Source of the DNA: Paraburkholderia sp. CNPSo 3274
Lineage (GTDB): Bacteria > Pseudomonadota > Gammaproteobacteria > Burkholderiales > Burkholderiaceae
Length of the DNA: 64,000 nt
NCBI RefSeq assembly: GCF_024206475.1
Contig: NZ_JAMBPR010000032.1
Span: forward strand, 1-64,000
Direction: 5' to 3'
Shown here: in pieces, positions 18,442-26,780 of the stretch
Layout of the letters: every line of letters starts with the position of its first letter
Numbering within the stretch: the stretch's first letter is position 1
The notes under the pieces: generated by a model
What the model saw: only the letters and a program-made list of their open reading frames with translations
Databases searched by the model: none
What the model was told of the DNA's origin: nothing
Made by a program: the position numbers and the translations under genes

Positions 18442-18600
18442 GTCTCGCTCGGTGTCTTTGCGCGCTTTCGTGCTCCTTCCCCGCGGGCCCGGGGCCGGGC
18501 AGCTTGGGGACGAGCGCTGGTTTGGGCGCATAATCCCCGCTTCGGGCGAACGGTTCAAACTGGTTGGACCACTTATCGCAAGCTAGAACGAGACTCGGGT
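18442..18600. promoter_or_regulatory. lut divergent promoter region with a FadR-type operator
   Basis: The gap between lutA and its divergent regulator contains TGGT-TGG-ACCA at 18561-18571, inside the 16-mer ACTGGTTGGACCACTT (18559-18574). It fits the TNGTNNNACNA consensus of FadR-subfamily (LldR/PdhR-type) repressors. An identical 16-mer in the opposite orientation occurs inside the regulator gene at 19326-19341. A TATGATAAT string at 18599-18607 overlaps the regulator start and could be a fortuitous -10-like sequence. Confidence 0.75.
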
Positions 18601-19479
18601 ATGATAATGAGGGACAGGGCAGGCTTGCGCGGGCGCGTGGAAACCGTGATGCGTCAGATGGAGACGTCGCTGCTCGACGGCACCTGGCGCGCGGGAGCGA
18701 AGCTGCCTTCCGAGCGCTTGCTTGCGCTGGAATACGACGTGGCGCGCAATACGGTGCGCGAGGCGATCCAGCGCCTGGCCGCGCGCGGCCTCGTGCAGAG
18801 CCGGCCGGGCGCGGGCGTGTTCGTCACCGACCAGCTGCGCACGGGCTTTGCGTCGCCTTGGGGGCAACTCGTGGCCGATCATCCGGCCTTGCGCGATGAC
18901 ATCCTCGAATTTCGCCGGGTGCTGGAAGGCGCGACTGCGTATTTCGCGGCGCTGCGCGCGAGCGACGACGATCTCGCGCGCATTCGCGCGCTGATGCAGG
19001 AACTGGAGCGTACGCGCGAAGTGGACGACAAGGCCGCCGAAGCCGACACCGACGCGAAGCTGCATGAAGTGATCGCGCAGGCCTCGCACAACGCGATGTT
19101 CCTGCATCTGCACACCAGCGTGCTGGGCGTGCTGCGCGAGCACATCACGATCAACGGCACGGGGCTGCGCGTGCAGAACGAAGACGCGCCTGACCAGTTG
19201 CTGCAGCAGCACCGAACGCTTTGCGACGCGATCGTCGCGCGGCGTCCCGAGGAGGCGCGCACGGCGATGCAGACGCACATCGACTTCGTGCGCACGCGGG
19301 TGGGAGAGGAGATCGGCTGGCCGGAAAGTGGTCCAACCAGTGGCGATGCGCAGCGCGCCGCGCCAGCGGCCGCGCAGGCGGGTAAGACGGCGCGCAAAAC
19401 GCCGCGCAAGGCGCCGGGCAGCGCAGAGGAAAGACCAGCGGCCCGCTCTGGGCGTGCGAACGCTGCTAAAGTCGACTGA
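18601..19479 (+). CDS. FadR-subfamily GntR regulator of the lactate operon
   Basis: A 292-residue regulator. Residues about 15-80 form a GntR winged helix (RAGAKLPSERLLALEYDVAR, then NTVREAIQRLAARGLVQSRPG). The FCD effector domain follows, with the putative metal-binding segment DTDAKLHEVIAQASHNAMFL. Residues from about 243 are a low-complexity Ala/Lys/Arg/Pro tail with no clear family match. The ATG at 18601 (or 18607) lacks a convincing Shine-Dalgarno sequence. It sits divergent to lutA with a matching operator between them and a second copy at the start of the tail codons, so lactate-responsive control and autoregulation are likely. LldR/LutR are possible names but not proven. Confidence 0.9.
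   Translation: MIMRDRAGLRGRVETVMRQMETSLLDGTWRAGAKLPSERLLALEYDVARNTVREAIQRLAARGLVQSRPGAGVFVTDQLRTGFASPWGQLVADHPALRDDILEFRRVLEGATAYFAALRASDDDLARIRALMQELERTREVDDKAAEADTDAKLHEVIAQASHNAMFLHLHTSVLGVLREHITINGTGLRVQNEDAPDQLLQQHRTLCDAIVARRPEEARTAMQTHIDFVRTRVGEEIGWPESGPTSGDAQRAAPAAAQAGKTARKTPRKAPGSAEERPAARSGRANAAKVD
19326..19341. promoter_or_regulatory. Second, intragenic copy of the lut operator
   Basis: The sequence AAGTGGTCCAACCAGT inside the regulator coding region (codons for E-S-G-P-T-S) is the exact reverse complement of the 16-mer at 18559-18574. The core TGGTCCAACCA matches the FadR-family consensus. The two copies are 767 bp apart, a distance compatible with DNA looping. A 16-bp exact match is very unlikely by chance within a kilobase. 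Confidence 0.7.
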
Positions 19480-19541
19480 TCGGGCCGTTGGCCTCATTCC
19501 AGGCCGCACGCAGTACATAGCCGCGTGAGCAGGAGGAAAAT

Positions 19542-19922
19542 ATGAACGAGCGCGCCGCGCAAATCGTAGCGTTGAGCGCCGTGACGCTGACCGTCAGCGA
19601 TATCGCGCGGTCGGTGCCCTTTTACGAGGCGCTCGGCTTCGTGCAGAAAGCCGGGCCGGCGGCGTCGGGCTTCGCGTCGTTCGAACTGGGCGGCGCGGCC
19701 GGCGTCTGCTATCTGAACCTGCTGGAGGGGCCGCACGGCGCGGTGAACGGCTGGGGCCGCGTGATCCTCTACGTCGCCGACGTGGACGCGTTCTACGCCC
19801 ACGCACTGGCGGCCGGCGCCAAGCCCGGGTTCGCGCCGTGCGACGCGCCGTGGGGCGAGCGTTATTTCCATCTCGTCGATCCGGACGGCCACGAACTGAG
19901 CTTTGCAATGCCGCTCACTTGA
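19542..19922 (+). CDS. VOC (glyoxalase/bleomycin-resistance) superfamily protein
   Basis: A 126-residue single-module protein with two beta-alpha-beta-beta-beta repeats. The first opens VTLTVSDIARSVPFYEALGF, and the second contains VILYVADVDAFYAHALAAG, ending YFHLVDPDGHELSFA, whose His and Glu are the typical metal-ligand positions. A GGAGG-like site lies just upstream (19532-19536). Members include glyoxalase I-like enzymes and antibiotic-binding proteins; the substrate cannot be assigned. It stands alone, 62 bp after the lactate regulator gene. Confidence 0.88.
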   Translation: MNERAAQIVALSAVTLTVSDIARSVPFYEALGFVQKAGPAASGFASFELGGAAGVCYLNLLEGPHGAVNGWGRVILYVADVDAFYAHALAAGAKPGFAPCDAPWGERYFHLVDPDGHELSFAMPLT

Positions 19923-20011
19923 GCTGCCGCAATGCATTTGAAATATTCGTGACACTCGCTACGCCGATAGTGGCGCGAGTTGCCAGCATATCGACCAAGG
20001 AGAGAGTCGCC

Positions 20012-20962
20012 ATGAATGAATTGGACCGCACGATGGACGCCGAACAACGCGATGCGCAACTGCAGGAAGCCGAACTGCATCGCCGCCGGCGTCTGGATGA
20101 AGAGCTCATCGACGCCTACGACGAAGAGCTCGAAATGGAGGTCGACGACCGGCTGCAGGAAAGCGGCCTGCATATCAGCGACGAGGCACGTGCGCTTCGC
20201 CGCGTCTATTTCCGCGAGTTAATCCGTTTGCAAGGCGAACTCGTGAAGATGCAGGACTGGATCGTGAGCACGGGGCACCGGCTCGTCGTGATCTTCGAGG
20301 GACGCGACGCGGCGGGCAAGGGCGGTGTCATCAAGCGCATCACGCAGCGCCTGAACCCGCGCATGTGCCGCGTGGCCGCGCTGCCTGCGCCAAACAACCG
20401 CGAGCGCACGCAGTGGTATTTCCAGCGCTATGTGCAGCATCTGCCGGCGGGCGGCGAAATGGTGCTGTTCGATCGCAGCTGGTACAACCGCGCGGGCGTG
20501 GAGCGCGTGATGAACTTCTGCACCGATGACGAATACGAAGAGTTCTTCCGCTCGGTGCCCGAGTTCGAAAAGATGCTCGTGAGGAGCGGCGTCCAGATCG
20601 TCAAGTACTGGTTCTCGATCACCGACGACGAGCAGGAAGTGCGCTTCCAGAGCCGCATCGACGATCCGCTCAAGCAGTGGAAGCTCTCGCCGATGGACCT
20701 CGAAAGCCGCCGCCGCTGGGAGGCCTACACGCACGTGAAGGAAGTGATGCTGCAGCGCTCGCACATTCCCGAGGCGCCATGGTGGGTCGTGCAGGGCGTG
20801 GACAAGAAGCGCGCGCGCCTGAACTGCATTCACCATTTGCTGAGCCAGGTGCCGTATCACGAGATCGAGCACCCGCAAGTCAATCTGCCGGGGCGCGTGC
20901 ATCATCCCGACTACATTCGCCAGCCGGTGCCGCAGGACATGATCATTCCGGAGATTTATTGA
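20012..20962 (+). CDS. ppk2: Polyphosphate kinase 2
   Basis: A 316-residue single-domain PPK2. The Walker A motif is GRDAAGKGGVIKRIT and the Walker B region is FDRSWYNRAGVERVM, with the lid segment following. PPK2 enzymes transfer phosphate between polyphosphate and nucleoside diphosphates. The ATG at 20012 has a strong AAGGAGAG site upstream; the longer frame is not used. The charged N-terminal ~70 residues (Glu/Arg-rich) precede the kinase core. It converges on a Pit phosphate transporter gene, with a shared terminator between them. Confidence 0.95.
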   Translation: MNELDRTMDAEQRDAQLQEAELHRRRRLDEELIDAYDEELEMEVDDRLQESGLHISDEARALRRVYFRELIRLQGELVKMQDWIVSTGHRLVVIFEGRDAAGKGGVIKRITQRLNPRMCRVAALPAPNNRERTQWYFQRYVQHLPAGGEMVLFDRSWYNRAGVERVMNFCTDDEYEEFFRSVPEFEKMLVRSGVQIVKYWFSITDDEQEVRFQSRIDDPLKQWKLSPMDLESRRRWEAYTHVKEVMLQRSHIPEAPWWVVQGVDKKRARLNCIHHLLSQVPYHEIEHPQVNLPGRVHHPDYIRQPVPQDMIIPEIY

Positions 20963-20990
20963 GGGGTTGTCCCGTTCGCAGCATTCAATT

Positions 20991-21025
20991 AAAAAGCCGC
21001 GCCCCTCAAAGGGAGCGGCTTTTTT
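20991..21025. terminator. Terminator between convergent ppk2 and pit genes
   Basis: The inverted repeat AAAAAGCCGC at 20991-21000 pairs with GCGGCTTTTT at 21015-21024, and the stem is flanked by A and T tracts on both sides. It can therefore act in both directions, closing the two convergent genes. Confidence 0.88.
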
Positions 21026-21039
21026 CTGGCCGTTCGTGC

Positions 21040-22629
21040 TCAGAACACGTGCTTGAACACCCAATAAAGCGCCCCCGCCAGCACGATCGAAGCGGGCAGC
21101 GTGAGCACCCACGCCATCACGAGGCTGCGCACCGTATTCCATTGCAGGCCCGAACCGTTCGCGGCCATCGTGCCCGCCACGCCCGAGGAGAGCACGTGCG
21201 TGGTCGAGACCGGCAGGCCGTACACGTCCGCCGCGCCGATCGTCACCATCGCCACGACCTCCGCGCAGCCGCCCTGGCCGTAGGTCAGGTGCTGCTTGCC
21301 GATGCGCTCGCCCACCGTCACCACGATGCGCTTCCAGCCCACCATCGTGCCGAGTCCCAGTGCGATCGCCACGGCCACCTTCACCCACGTCGGGATGAAT
21401 TTCGTCGCGTGGTCGATCTGGCTGCGGAAGTTGTTGATGGTCTTCGCGTCGTCGGCTGAGAAGGCCACGGCCTTCTGCTTGTCGAGCAGGCGGATCGCTT
21501 CGGAAATCACGTACATGTTGTTGCGCACGTTATCGACGACCGATTGCGGCACCGCCGCGAGCGAGCCGTAGCCGTGCACCTGGTTGGCCACCTGGTTCGA
21601 AAGCGCGGCGAGCGCGGGCACCGTCGTGCTCGACATCGTGCGGCTGCCGATGAAGCGTTCCACTTCGGCGCGCGGATCGGCGGGCGCGGCCACGCCGTTC
21701 GTGTAGCGCTCGAGCGCGCGCGTGGCGTCGTGCGCGACGGCGATGAAGGTCTGCGTCTGCTCGGCCGTCACGGCGCGGTTCAGCGCATAGGCCGTGGGCA
21801 CTGTGCCGATCAGGATCAGCATGATGAGGCCCATGCCCTTCTGGCCATCGTTGGAGCCGTGAGCGAACGACACACCCGTGCAGGTGAGGATGAGCAGCGA
21901 GCGGATCCAGAACGGCGGCGGCTCCTTGCCCTTCGGCTCCGAGTAGAGCGCGGGCACGCGCACGACGGCCTTGAGTATGAGCAGCAGCAGGCCGGCCAGC
22001 AAAAAGCCGACGATCGGCGAAAAGAGCAGCGACTTGCCCACGCCGAGCGCCTGGCTCCAGTCGACGCCGCTCGTGCCGTTCGCGCCGTGCATGAGCTGGT
22101 TCATGAGGCCCACGCCGATGATCGAGCCGATCAGCGTATGCGAGCTCGACGAAGGCAGGCCGAAGTACCACGTGCCCAGGTTCCAGATGATCGCGGCAAT
22201 GAGCAGTGCGAACACCATGGCGAAGCCCGCGCTGCTGCCCACCTGCAGGATCAGTTCCACAGGCAGCAGTTGCAGGATGCCGAAGGCAACCGCGCCGGTG
22301 GACGTGAGCACGCCGAGGAAATTCCAGGCGCCCGACCACATCACGGCGATATTGGGCGAAAGCGAGTGCGTATAGATGACGGTCGCGACCGCATTCGCGG
22401 TATCGTGGAAGCCGTTTACGAACTCGAAGCCGAGGGCGATCAGGAGCGCGATGCCGAGCAGGATCCAGGGCATCGCCGAGCTTTCGCGCACCGACGAGAG
22501 GTCGTCGGCGAGATGCATCCCCACGTACACGGCGCCTGCGGCGATGACGATGAGGAAGGCGAGCAGGCTGGCGTTGCGCCCGCGCGCGGGGGCGGTGCCC
22601 GGTTGCGGTGACAGGGAAAATTCTGGCAT
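21040..22629 (-). CDS. pit: Low-affinity inorganic phosphate transporter (Pit/PHO4 family)
   Basis: A 529-residue membrane protein with the two inverted PHO4 repeats: GFEFVNGFHDTANAVATVIY near residue 80 and AADVYGLPVSTTHVLSSGVA near 475. It has about 10-12 helices and a long soluble loop, and imports phosphate (as a metal-phosphate complex) with protons. The start is taken at 22629 (AGGAG upstream); an in-frame ATG farther out would add a Pro/Ser-rich extension and is less likely. The convergent polyphosphate kinase gene is a sensible functional neighbour. Confidence 0.92.
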   Translation of the reverse strand: MPEFSLSPQPGTAPARGRNASLLAFLIVIAAGAVYVGMHLADDLSSVRESSAMPWILLGIALLIALGFEFVNGFHDTANAVATVIYTHSLSPNIAVMWSGAWNFLGVLTSTGAVAFGILQLLPVELILQVGSSAGFAMVFALLIAAIIWNLGTWYFGLPSSSSHTLIGSIIGVGLMNQLMHGANGTSGVDWSQALGVGKSLLFSPIVGFLLAGLLLLILKAVVRVPALYSEPKGKEPPPFWIRSLLILTCTGVSFAHGSNDGQKGMGLIMLILIGTVPTAYALNRAVTAEQTQTFIAVAHDATRALERYTNGVAAPADPRAEVERFIGSRTMSSTTVPALAALSNQVANQVHGYGSLAAVPQSVVDNVRNNMYVISEAIRLLDKQKAVAFSADDAKTINNFRSQIDHATKFIPTWVKVAVAIALGLGTMVGWKRIVVTVGERIGKQHLTYGQGGCAEVVAMVTIGAADVYGLPVSTTHVLSSGVAGTMAANGSGLQWNTVRSLVMAWVLTLPASIVLAGALYWVFKHVF

Positions 22630-22794
22630 GGCAGGCGGGCTCCTGGGGGAGGCAGTGGGCAGAGGTTTCGCCTTCGATGCTGAACCGCCCGGGTGTCCGT
22701 TTGATGACGGATTCGTGCCAGCCATGCCCGATGCATGCCCGACAGATAGATCGGCGCCCCATCGATTCGCGCCGTCAGCAATAGGATTGCGCAG

Positions 22795-24420
22795 ATGCCA
22801 AAACGGGTTCTTTCGCTGCGTCTTCTGGTGCGCCGCTGGGCCATCGCGCGGGCTAAGGCGGCGACCGGCCTGATCGCCAACTATCCCTTTTTCGCGGGGC
22901 TCTCCGGCACGCTCGTCGCGACGGTGATGGCGATCCTGACCTACGCGGCGCTCTACGAGGGCCGGGCCGAAGAGTTGCGTCATGCGCAGGAGAACTCGCG
23001 CAACCTCGTGCAGCTCATCAGCAACGATATTGCCCGCAACGTCGAGATTTACGACCTGTCCCTGCAGGCCGTGGTCATGGCGGCGCAGCAGCCGCAGACC
23101 TGGCACATGCCCGAGGCGCTGCGCCAGCGCATGCTGTTCGACCGCGCAACGGCGGCATCGAGGCTCGGCGGGGCCTATGTGATCGACGCCACGGGCCACG
23201 TGAAAGCGTCGCGGAGCAACACCCTGGAGGCTTTAACCGCCAGCGTTTCGTTCGCCGACCGCGATTACTTCATCGCGCAGCAGCGCGACCCGCATCCAGG
23301 CCTCTTCTTTTCGAAGCCGTTCCATTCTCGCCTGCGCGGCGGCGCGTTCACGATTGGCCTCACGCGCCGCATCAACGCGCCCGACGGCACGTTCGCCGGC
23401 GTCGCGCTGCTCGGGGTGCGCCTCGACTATTTTCAGCAACAGCTCGAGCGCATCGACCTGGGCCCAGGCGGCCACCTTTTCATTCTGATGCGCGACGGCA
23501 CGTTGCTCGCGAGCAAGCCGTCCTCGATGCGCGGCGCCGGCTCGAACTACGCGGACCTGCCGAATTTCGCGTTCTTTTCGCGGCGCGACGCCGGCACCTA
23601 TACGTCGCATTCGGCGCTCGACGGGGTTGAGCGCATCTACACCTTTGCGCATGTGGGCAACTGGCCGTTCATCGTCGTCGTGGCGCCCGCCGTGGAGGAC
23701 GTGCTCGCCGGCTGGCGGCGGCGCAGCTATATTGCGCTGGCGATGACCACGCTGTTCGGCGGCGCGTGGGTCGTGGTGTCCTGGATGCTCGCATTCGCGC
23801 TGCGCGACAAGGTGGTGGCCGAGGGCAAGCTCGCGCGCCTCGCCGTCACCGACCCGCTCACGGGTCTCGCGAACCGCCGCGCGCTCGACAGCCGTCTCGC
23901 GCAGGAATGGCATCACGCGGTGCGCGAACGCACGCCGCTTTCCGTGCTGTTTTTCGACATCGACCACTTCAAGCTCTTCAACGACACCTACGGGCACGCC
24001 ACCGGCGACGAGGTGCTGGTGTTCGTGGCCGGGCGCATCGCTGCGGGATCGCGGCGCGCAACGGATCTCGCCGCACGCTTTGGCGGCGAAGAGTTCGCGA
24101 TGGTGCTGCCGGGCACGGCGCTCGACGCCGCGACGCGCATGGCGGAGAAGATCCGCAAACGCATCGAGTCGGACAATCTCACGCTGAGTGGTACGCACCA
24201 TGGGCGCGTGACGGTGAGCGCGGGGTGTGCGAGCTGCAATCCGCCGGTGGGCGGCAGCGGCGCCAAACTGCTGGCCGCCGCCGATCGCCTGCTCTACGAG
24301 GCGAAGGAAGCGGGCCGCAATCAGGTCCGGTCGCAGCAATGGACGGGCGAGGGGGCGCAGCCACTGGTGGATTCCGAAGCCGGAAGCCGAGGCCGCGATG
24401 CGCCCGCAACCCGGGGCTGA
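22795..24420 (+). CDS. Membrane diguanylate cyclase with a periplasmic Cache sensor
   Basis: A 541-residue protein. A membrane helix at about 33-52 is followed by a periplasmic double-Cache-like domain (DRDYFIAQQRDPHPGLFFSK is characteristic), a second helix at about 312-335, and a C-terminal GGDEF domain. The active-site motif is intact as GGEEF at 430-434. A product-inhibition I-site, R421-A-T-D424, sits five residues before it. It should make cyclic di-GMP in response to an external ligand. It is a single gene, divergent from pit, with no phosphodiesterase beside it. Confidence 0.93.
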   Translation: MPKRVLSLRLLVRRWAIARAKAATGLIANYPFFAGLSGTLVATVMAILTYAALYEGRAEELRHAQENSRNLVQLISNDIARNVEIYDLSLQAVVMAAQQPQTWHMPEALRQRMLFDRATAASRLGGAYVIDATGHVKASRSNTLEALTASVSFADRDYFIAQQRDPHPGLFFSKPFHSRLRGGAFTIGLTRRINAPDGTFAGVALLGVRLDYFQQQLERIDLGPGGHLFILMRDGTLLASKPSSMRGAGSNYADLPNFAFFSRRDAGTYTSHSALDGVERIYTFAHVGNWPFIVVVAPAVEDVLAGWRRRSYIALAMTTLFGGAWVVVSWMLAFALRDKVVAEGKLARLAVTDPLTGLANRRALDSRLAQEWHHAVRERTPLSVLFFDIDHFKLFNDTYGHATGDEVLVFVAGRIAAGSRRATDLAARFGGEEFAMVLPGTALDAATRMAEKIRKRIESDNLTLSGTHHGRVTVSAGCASCNPPVGGSGAKLLAAADRLLYEAKEAGRNQVRSQQWTGEGAQPLVDSEAGSRGRDAPATRG

Positions 24421-24421
24421 G

Positions 24422-24446
24422 GCGCGCCGCCTTTCGTGCGGCGCGC
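24422..24446. terminator. GC hairpin between convergent genes
   Basis: GCGCGCCGC at 24422-24430 pairs perfectly with GCGGCGCGC at 24438-24446, with a 7-nt loop. It begins just after the diguanylate cyclase stop and faces a convergent gene. There is no T tract, so termination is only inferred. Confidence 0.4.
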
Positions 24447-24463
24447 GACGCCCTCCATGCCGT

Positions 24464-24868
24464 TCAGCGCGCCGATTTCGACAGCCGGTGGCCGAGGCCG
24501 AGGTTCGAGACGATCTGCCAGGTATAGACGCGCGAATAGTGCACGCCGAACTGTCGGCCGATCAGCTCGCGCACGCGGCTGTTGGTCCACGCATCGCTCG
24601 GAAAGCCGTGGTCGCGCGCGGAGCCGTGCAGGGCGCTCGCGATCCAGCCTAGCGCGGCCTGATCGAGCACCGAAGGCCGCCCGCCCACGCTCATCTGCTG
24701 GAGCGCTGCAAGACCGCCGTCCTCGACGATGGACTTGTAGCGCCTCACCGTCTGGGCGGAAAGGTGGAGTGAGTCGGCGACGCTATTCACGGTCGCGCCT
24801 TCCATCAACATCTGGCCGGCGGCCATTCTTCTCGCGACGCTCGGCAGGTTCTCGGTTCGGGTAAGCAT
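24464..24868 (-). CDS. Stand-alone winged helix-turn-helix protein resembling the IS630 transposase N-terminus
   Basis: A protein of 134 residues (147 if the ATG at 24907 is used). It has a homeodomain-like HTH (NSVADSLHLSAQTVRRYKSI) and a second winged helix (SRVRELIGRQFGVHYSRVYT), the paired DNA-binding module at the N-terminus of IS630/Tc1-type transposases. The DDE catalytic domain is absent: the frame stops right after LGLGHRLSKSAR and the next gene begins immediately. It is either a domesticated DNA-binding remnant or a small regulator. The AT-rich gap upstream supports transferred DNA here. Confidence 0.7.
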   Translation of the reverse strand: MLTRTENLPSVARRMAAGQMLMEGATVNSVADSLHLSAQTVRRYKSIVEDGGLAALQQMSVGGRPSVLDQAALGWIASALHGSARDHGFPSDAWTNSRVRELIGRQFGVHYSRVYTWQIVSNLGLGHRLSKSAR

Positions 24869-24907
24869 GTGTTCACTCGTCGACGAAAGATTCCGGACAC
24901 GCGGCAT

Positions 24908-25676
24908 TGCGGATGTGCCGCTCCTGTAACCCTTCCTGCAAGCGGGTCTTGTCGCTTGCCATGGACCTGGCGCCGGTGCGGTGACGCGAGAGCCATGACG
25001 GACGGCGAAATCGACGCCCGGTGAAGGGCGCTTGTTGCGAAACGCCTCGGTGTTCCGCAGCGGATATTAATAATTGTTTTTGTAGGGAATGTGTATAGCT
25101 AGCGGAAAAATAGTCTGCTTGACTTGTGGATAATCCTGAACTAATGGAAAAAACAACCGACTCGCGTTGGTCACAATGGACGCTGCCATTTCGCGTCGAT
25201 CCCGCAATGCGAAGTTTGCTCCAATTGCAGCCGAATAACCTGACTTAATTGCTCAAACATTGGAAAGCAACACTCTGCATTGTTTTGTATGACTAATTCA
25301 GTATTCAGCATATATTGAGTTGGATCGATCTTATCCAATATGGATTAAATGGTGGTGGTTGCACCTTTAGATGTTTGTTAGCGTTTTCGGCGCTCTGCGC
25401 GGTAAAAATTGGCGTGGCTCCGCGTGGCTGGCGAGGGCTATGGAGCATTTTCAGAGAGTGATTTGATTTTTTTGTGCAGAATGTTTTTCGCAAACATTTC
25501 GAATCGATTCGAATGCGGATTGGATTCGAATGAGCGAATGCAGAATGCCGGATTCGCCGCGCAGCGTATCGCGTAGCGAAACGGGTCCCTGAATCCTGCC
25601 GGGCCGCCAAATGCGTCCGCGCTTTTCGTCAAACGACGCGCGGCATGGGCGGCGGCCCGCTTTCTGGCCGCTGCGG
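24908..25676. other. AT-rich intergenic region with ATTCGAAT motifs
   Basis: This 770-bp gap holds no convincing gene. From about 25040 to 25500 it is visibly AT-rich compared with its surroundings. It contains a perfect 16-bp palindrome TTCGAATCGATTCGAA at 25498-25513, and the decamer GATTCGAATG is repeated at 25506-25515 and 25523-25532. Small leftward frames here lack a ribosome-binding site and family resemblance. It may be a regulatory region or a remnant of acquired DNA. Confidence 0.5.
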
Positions 25677-26075
25677 ATGAATCAAGAACTCGATGAAAAG
25701 GTAGGTCGTTTGCTGCGCCGCGCTGCGAGCCGGCGCTCGCTCGTGCCGTACGGTGCGTTTCATGCGCTGTTCGCAGGCGACGTGCCGTTGCGGGTGCGTT
25801 ACGAAAAGCTCGAGGCGGCCGCGGCCGCGTTGTGCGAGCTGCACGAGGCCGACTATGCCTCGTTGCTCTCGACCGATTCGGGCTTGCCCGGCCCGGACTT
25901 CTATACGCGTTTCAAGCGCTTGCATACCGAGCGCTACTACGAAACGCTCGGCGCGGACCGGCATCGGATGCTGCGGCTTGCCGAAAAGCGTCAGCTCGCG
26001 AGCGAGGAACGCGAGCGTGTCTATGCGCATTACCTGCGCTGTGCGGCCGAAGACGCCTGCATGAACAGCGCTTGA
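25677..26075 (+). CDS. Hypothetical protein, charged and helical
   Basis: I do not recognise the family of this 132-residue protein. It is rich in Arg, Glu, Ala and Leu, has no signal peptide or membrane segment, and looks largely alpha-helical (for example VRYEKLEAAAAALCELHEAD). Two cysteines lie near the C-terminus. The ATG at 25677 is preferred to the one at 25611. It is followed 60 bp later by a secreted protein on the same strand. The codon usage is typical of the region, which supports it being real. Confidence 0.65.
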   Translation: MNQELDEKVGRLLRRAASRRSLVPYGAFHALFAGDVPLRVRYEKLEAAAAALCELHEADYASLLSTDSGLPGPDFYTRFKRLHTERYYETLGADRHRMLRLAEKRQLASEERERVYAHYLRCAAEDACMNSA

Positions 26076-26134
26076 TGCGTGGGGGCGGCGCCATGCCGCT
26101 CTTTTGCCATTTACGATCTACACAAGGAGGCTAC

Positions 26135-26749
26135 ATGTCCACGCGCTATCGTTCTTCCACGCCGCTGCTCGGCGCCATACTCGTGCTTGCCCTCGGCGTG
26201 TCGCCGCACGTGCCGCTGCTTGCGCAGACGGCGTCCGATGCCGCGCCTGAAAGTGCGCCTAATGCCGCGCTGCAGATCGGCGAGGTGCAGACCACGGCGA
26301 CGGTCGTGAGCATCGACGCGGCGACCAATTCGGTCACGCTGCGCGGCGCGCGACGCAACCTGGTGACGGTCGCGGTCGATCCCGCGGTCGGCGACGTGAG
26401 CAAACTCAAGCCCGGCGATCATGTGAACATCCTCTACAAGGAGGCGTTGCTGCTGCGTGCCGAAAAGGTGGCCACGAGGGGCATACGCTCGCGCGTGGAT
26501 ACGGTCGCTACCATGCCCGCTTCCGGTGGCGTGACGGCGACGGCGCGTAGCGTGCAGGTGATTGCGACGGTGGAGAAGATCGACCGCAAGAGCCGCAAGG
26601 TCGCATTGCGCGGACCGAACCGCACGGTCGTGGTGGTGGCGCCGCCCGATGTGCCGCTAGAATCGATCAAGGTGGGCGACAGCATTCGCGCCGACTACGT
26701 GGGCGCGACGGCCATACAGGTCACGCGCGGCGGTCAGAACTTGCAGTGA
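26135..26749 (+). CDS. Secreted protein with two OB-like repeats, function unknown
   Basis: A 204-residue protein with a signal peptide at residues 1-31 (hydrophobic core LLGAILVLALGVSPHVPLLA, probable cleavage after AQT or nearby). The mature part holds two similar beta-rich units: ATVVSIDAATNSVTLRG...KPGDHVNILYKEALLLRAEK, and ATVEKIDRKSRKVALRG...KVGDSIRADYVGATAIQVTR. Each pairs a beta-hairpin with a V-G/P-D turn, like small OB-fold domains of periplasmic proteins. A strong AAGGAGG site precedes the ATG. No enzyme motif is visible. Confidence 0.8.
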   Translation: MSTRYRSSTPLLGAILVLALGVSPHVPLLAQTASDAAPESAPNAALQIGEVQTTATVVSIDAATNSVTLRGARRNLVTVAVDPAVGDVSKLKPGDHVNILYKEALLLRAEKVATRGIRSRVDTVATMPASGGVTATARSVQVIATVEKIDRKSRKVALRGPNRTVVVVAPPDVPLESIKVGDSIRADYVGATAIQVTRGGQNLQ

Positions 26750-26780
26750 GGCAGCGGCAGTGACGGCGTGGCGGCGTGCG

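Noticed and set aside
25305..25610. A 101-codon leftward frame in the AT-rich gap
   Set aside because: The composition is Arg/Ser/Asn-rich with no start signal. It spans the palindromic motifs and looks like an accidental open frame.
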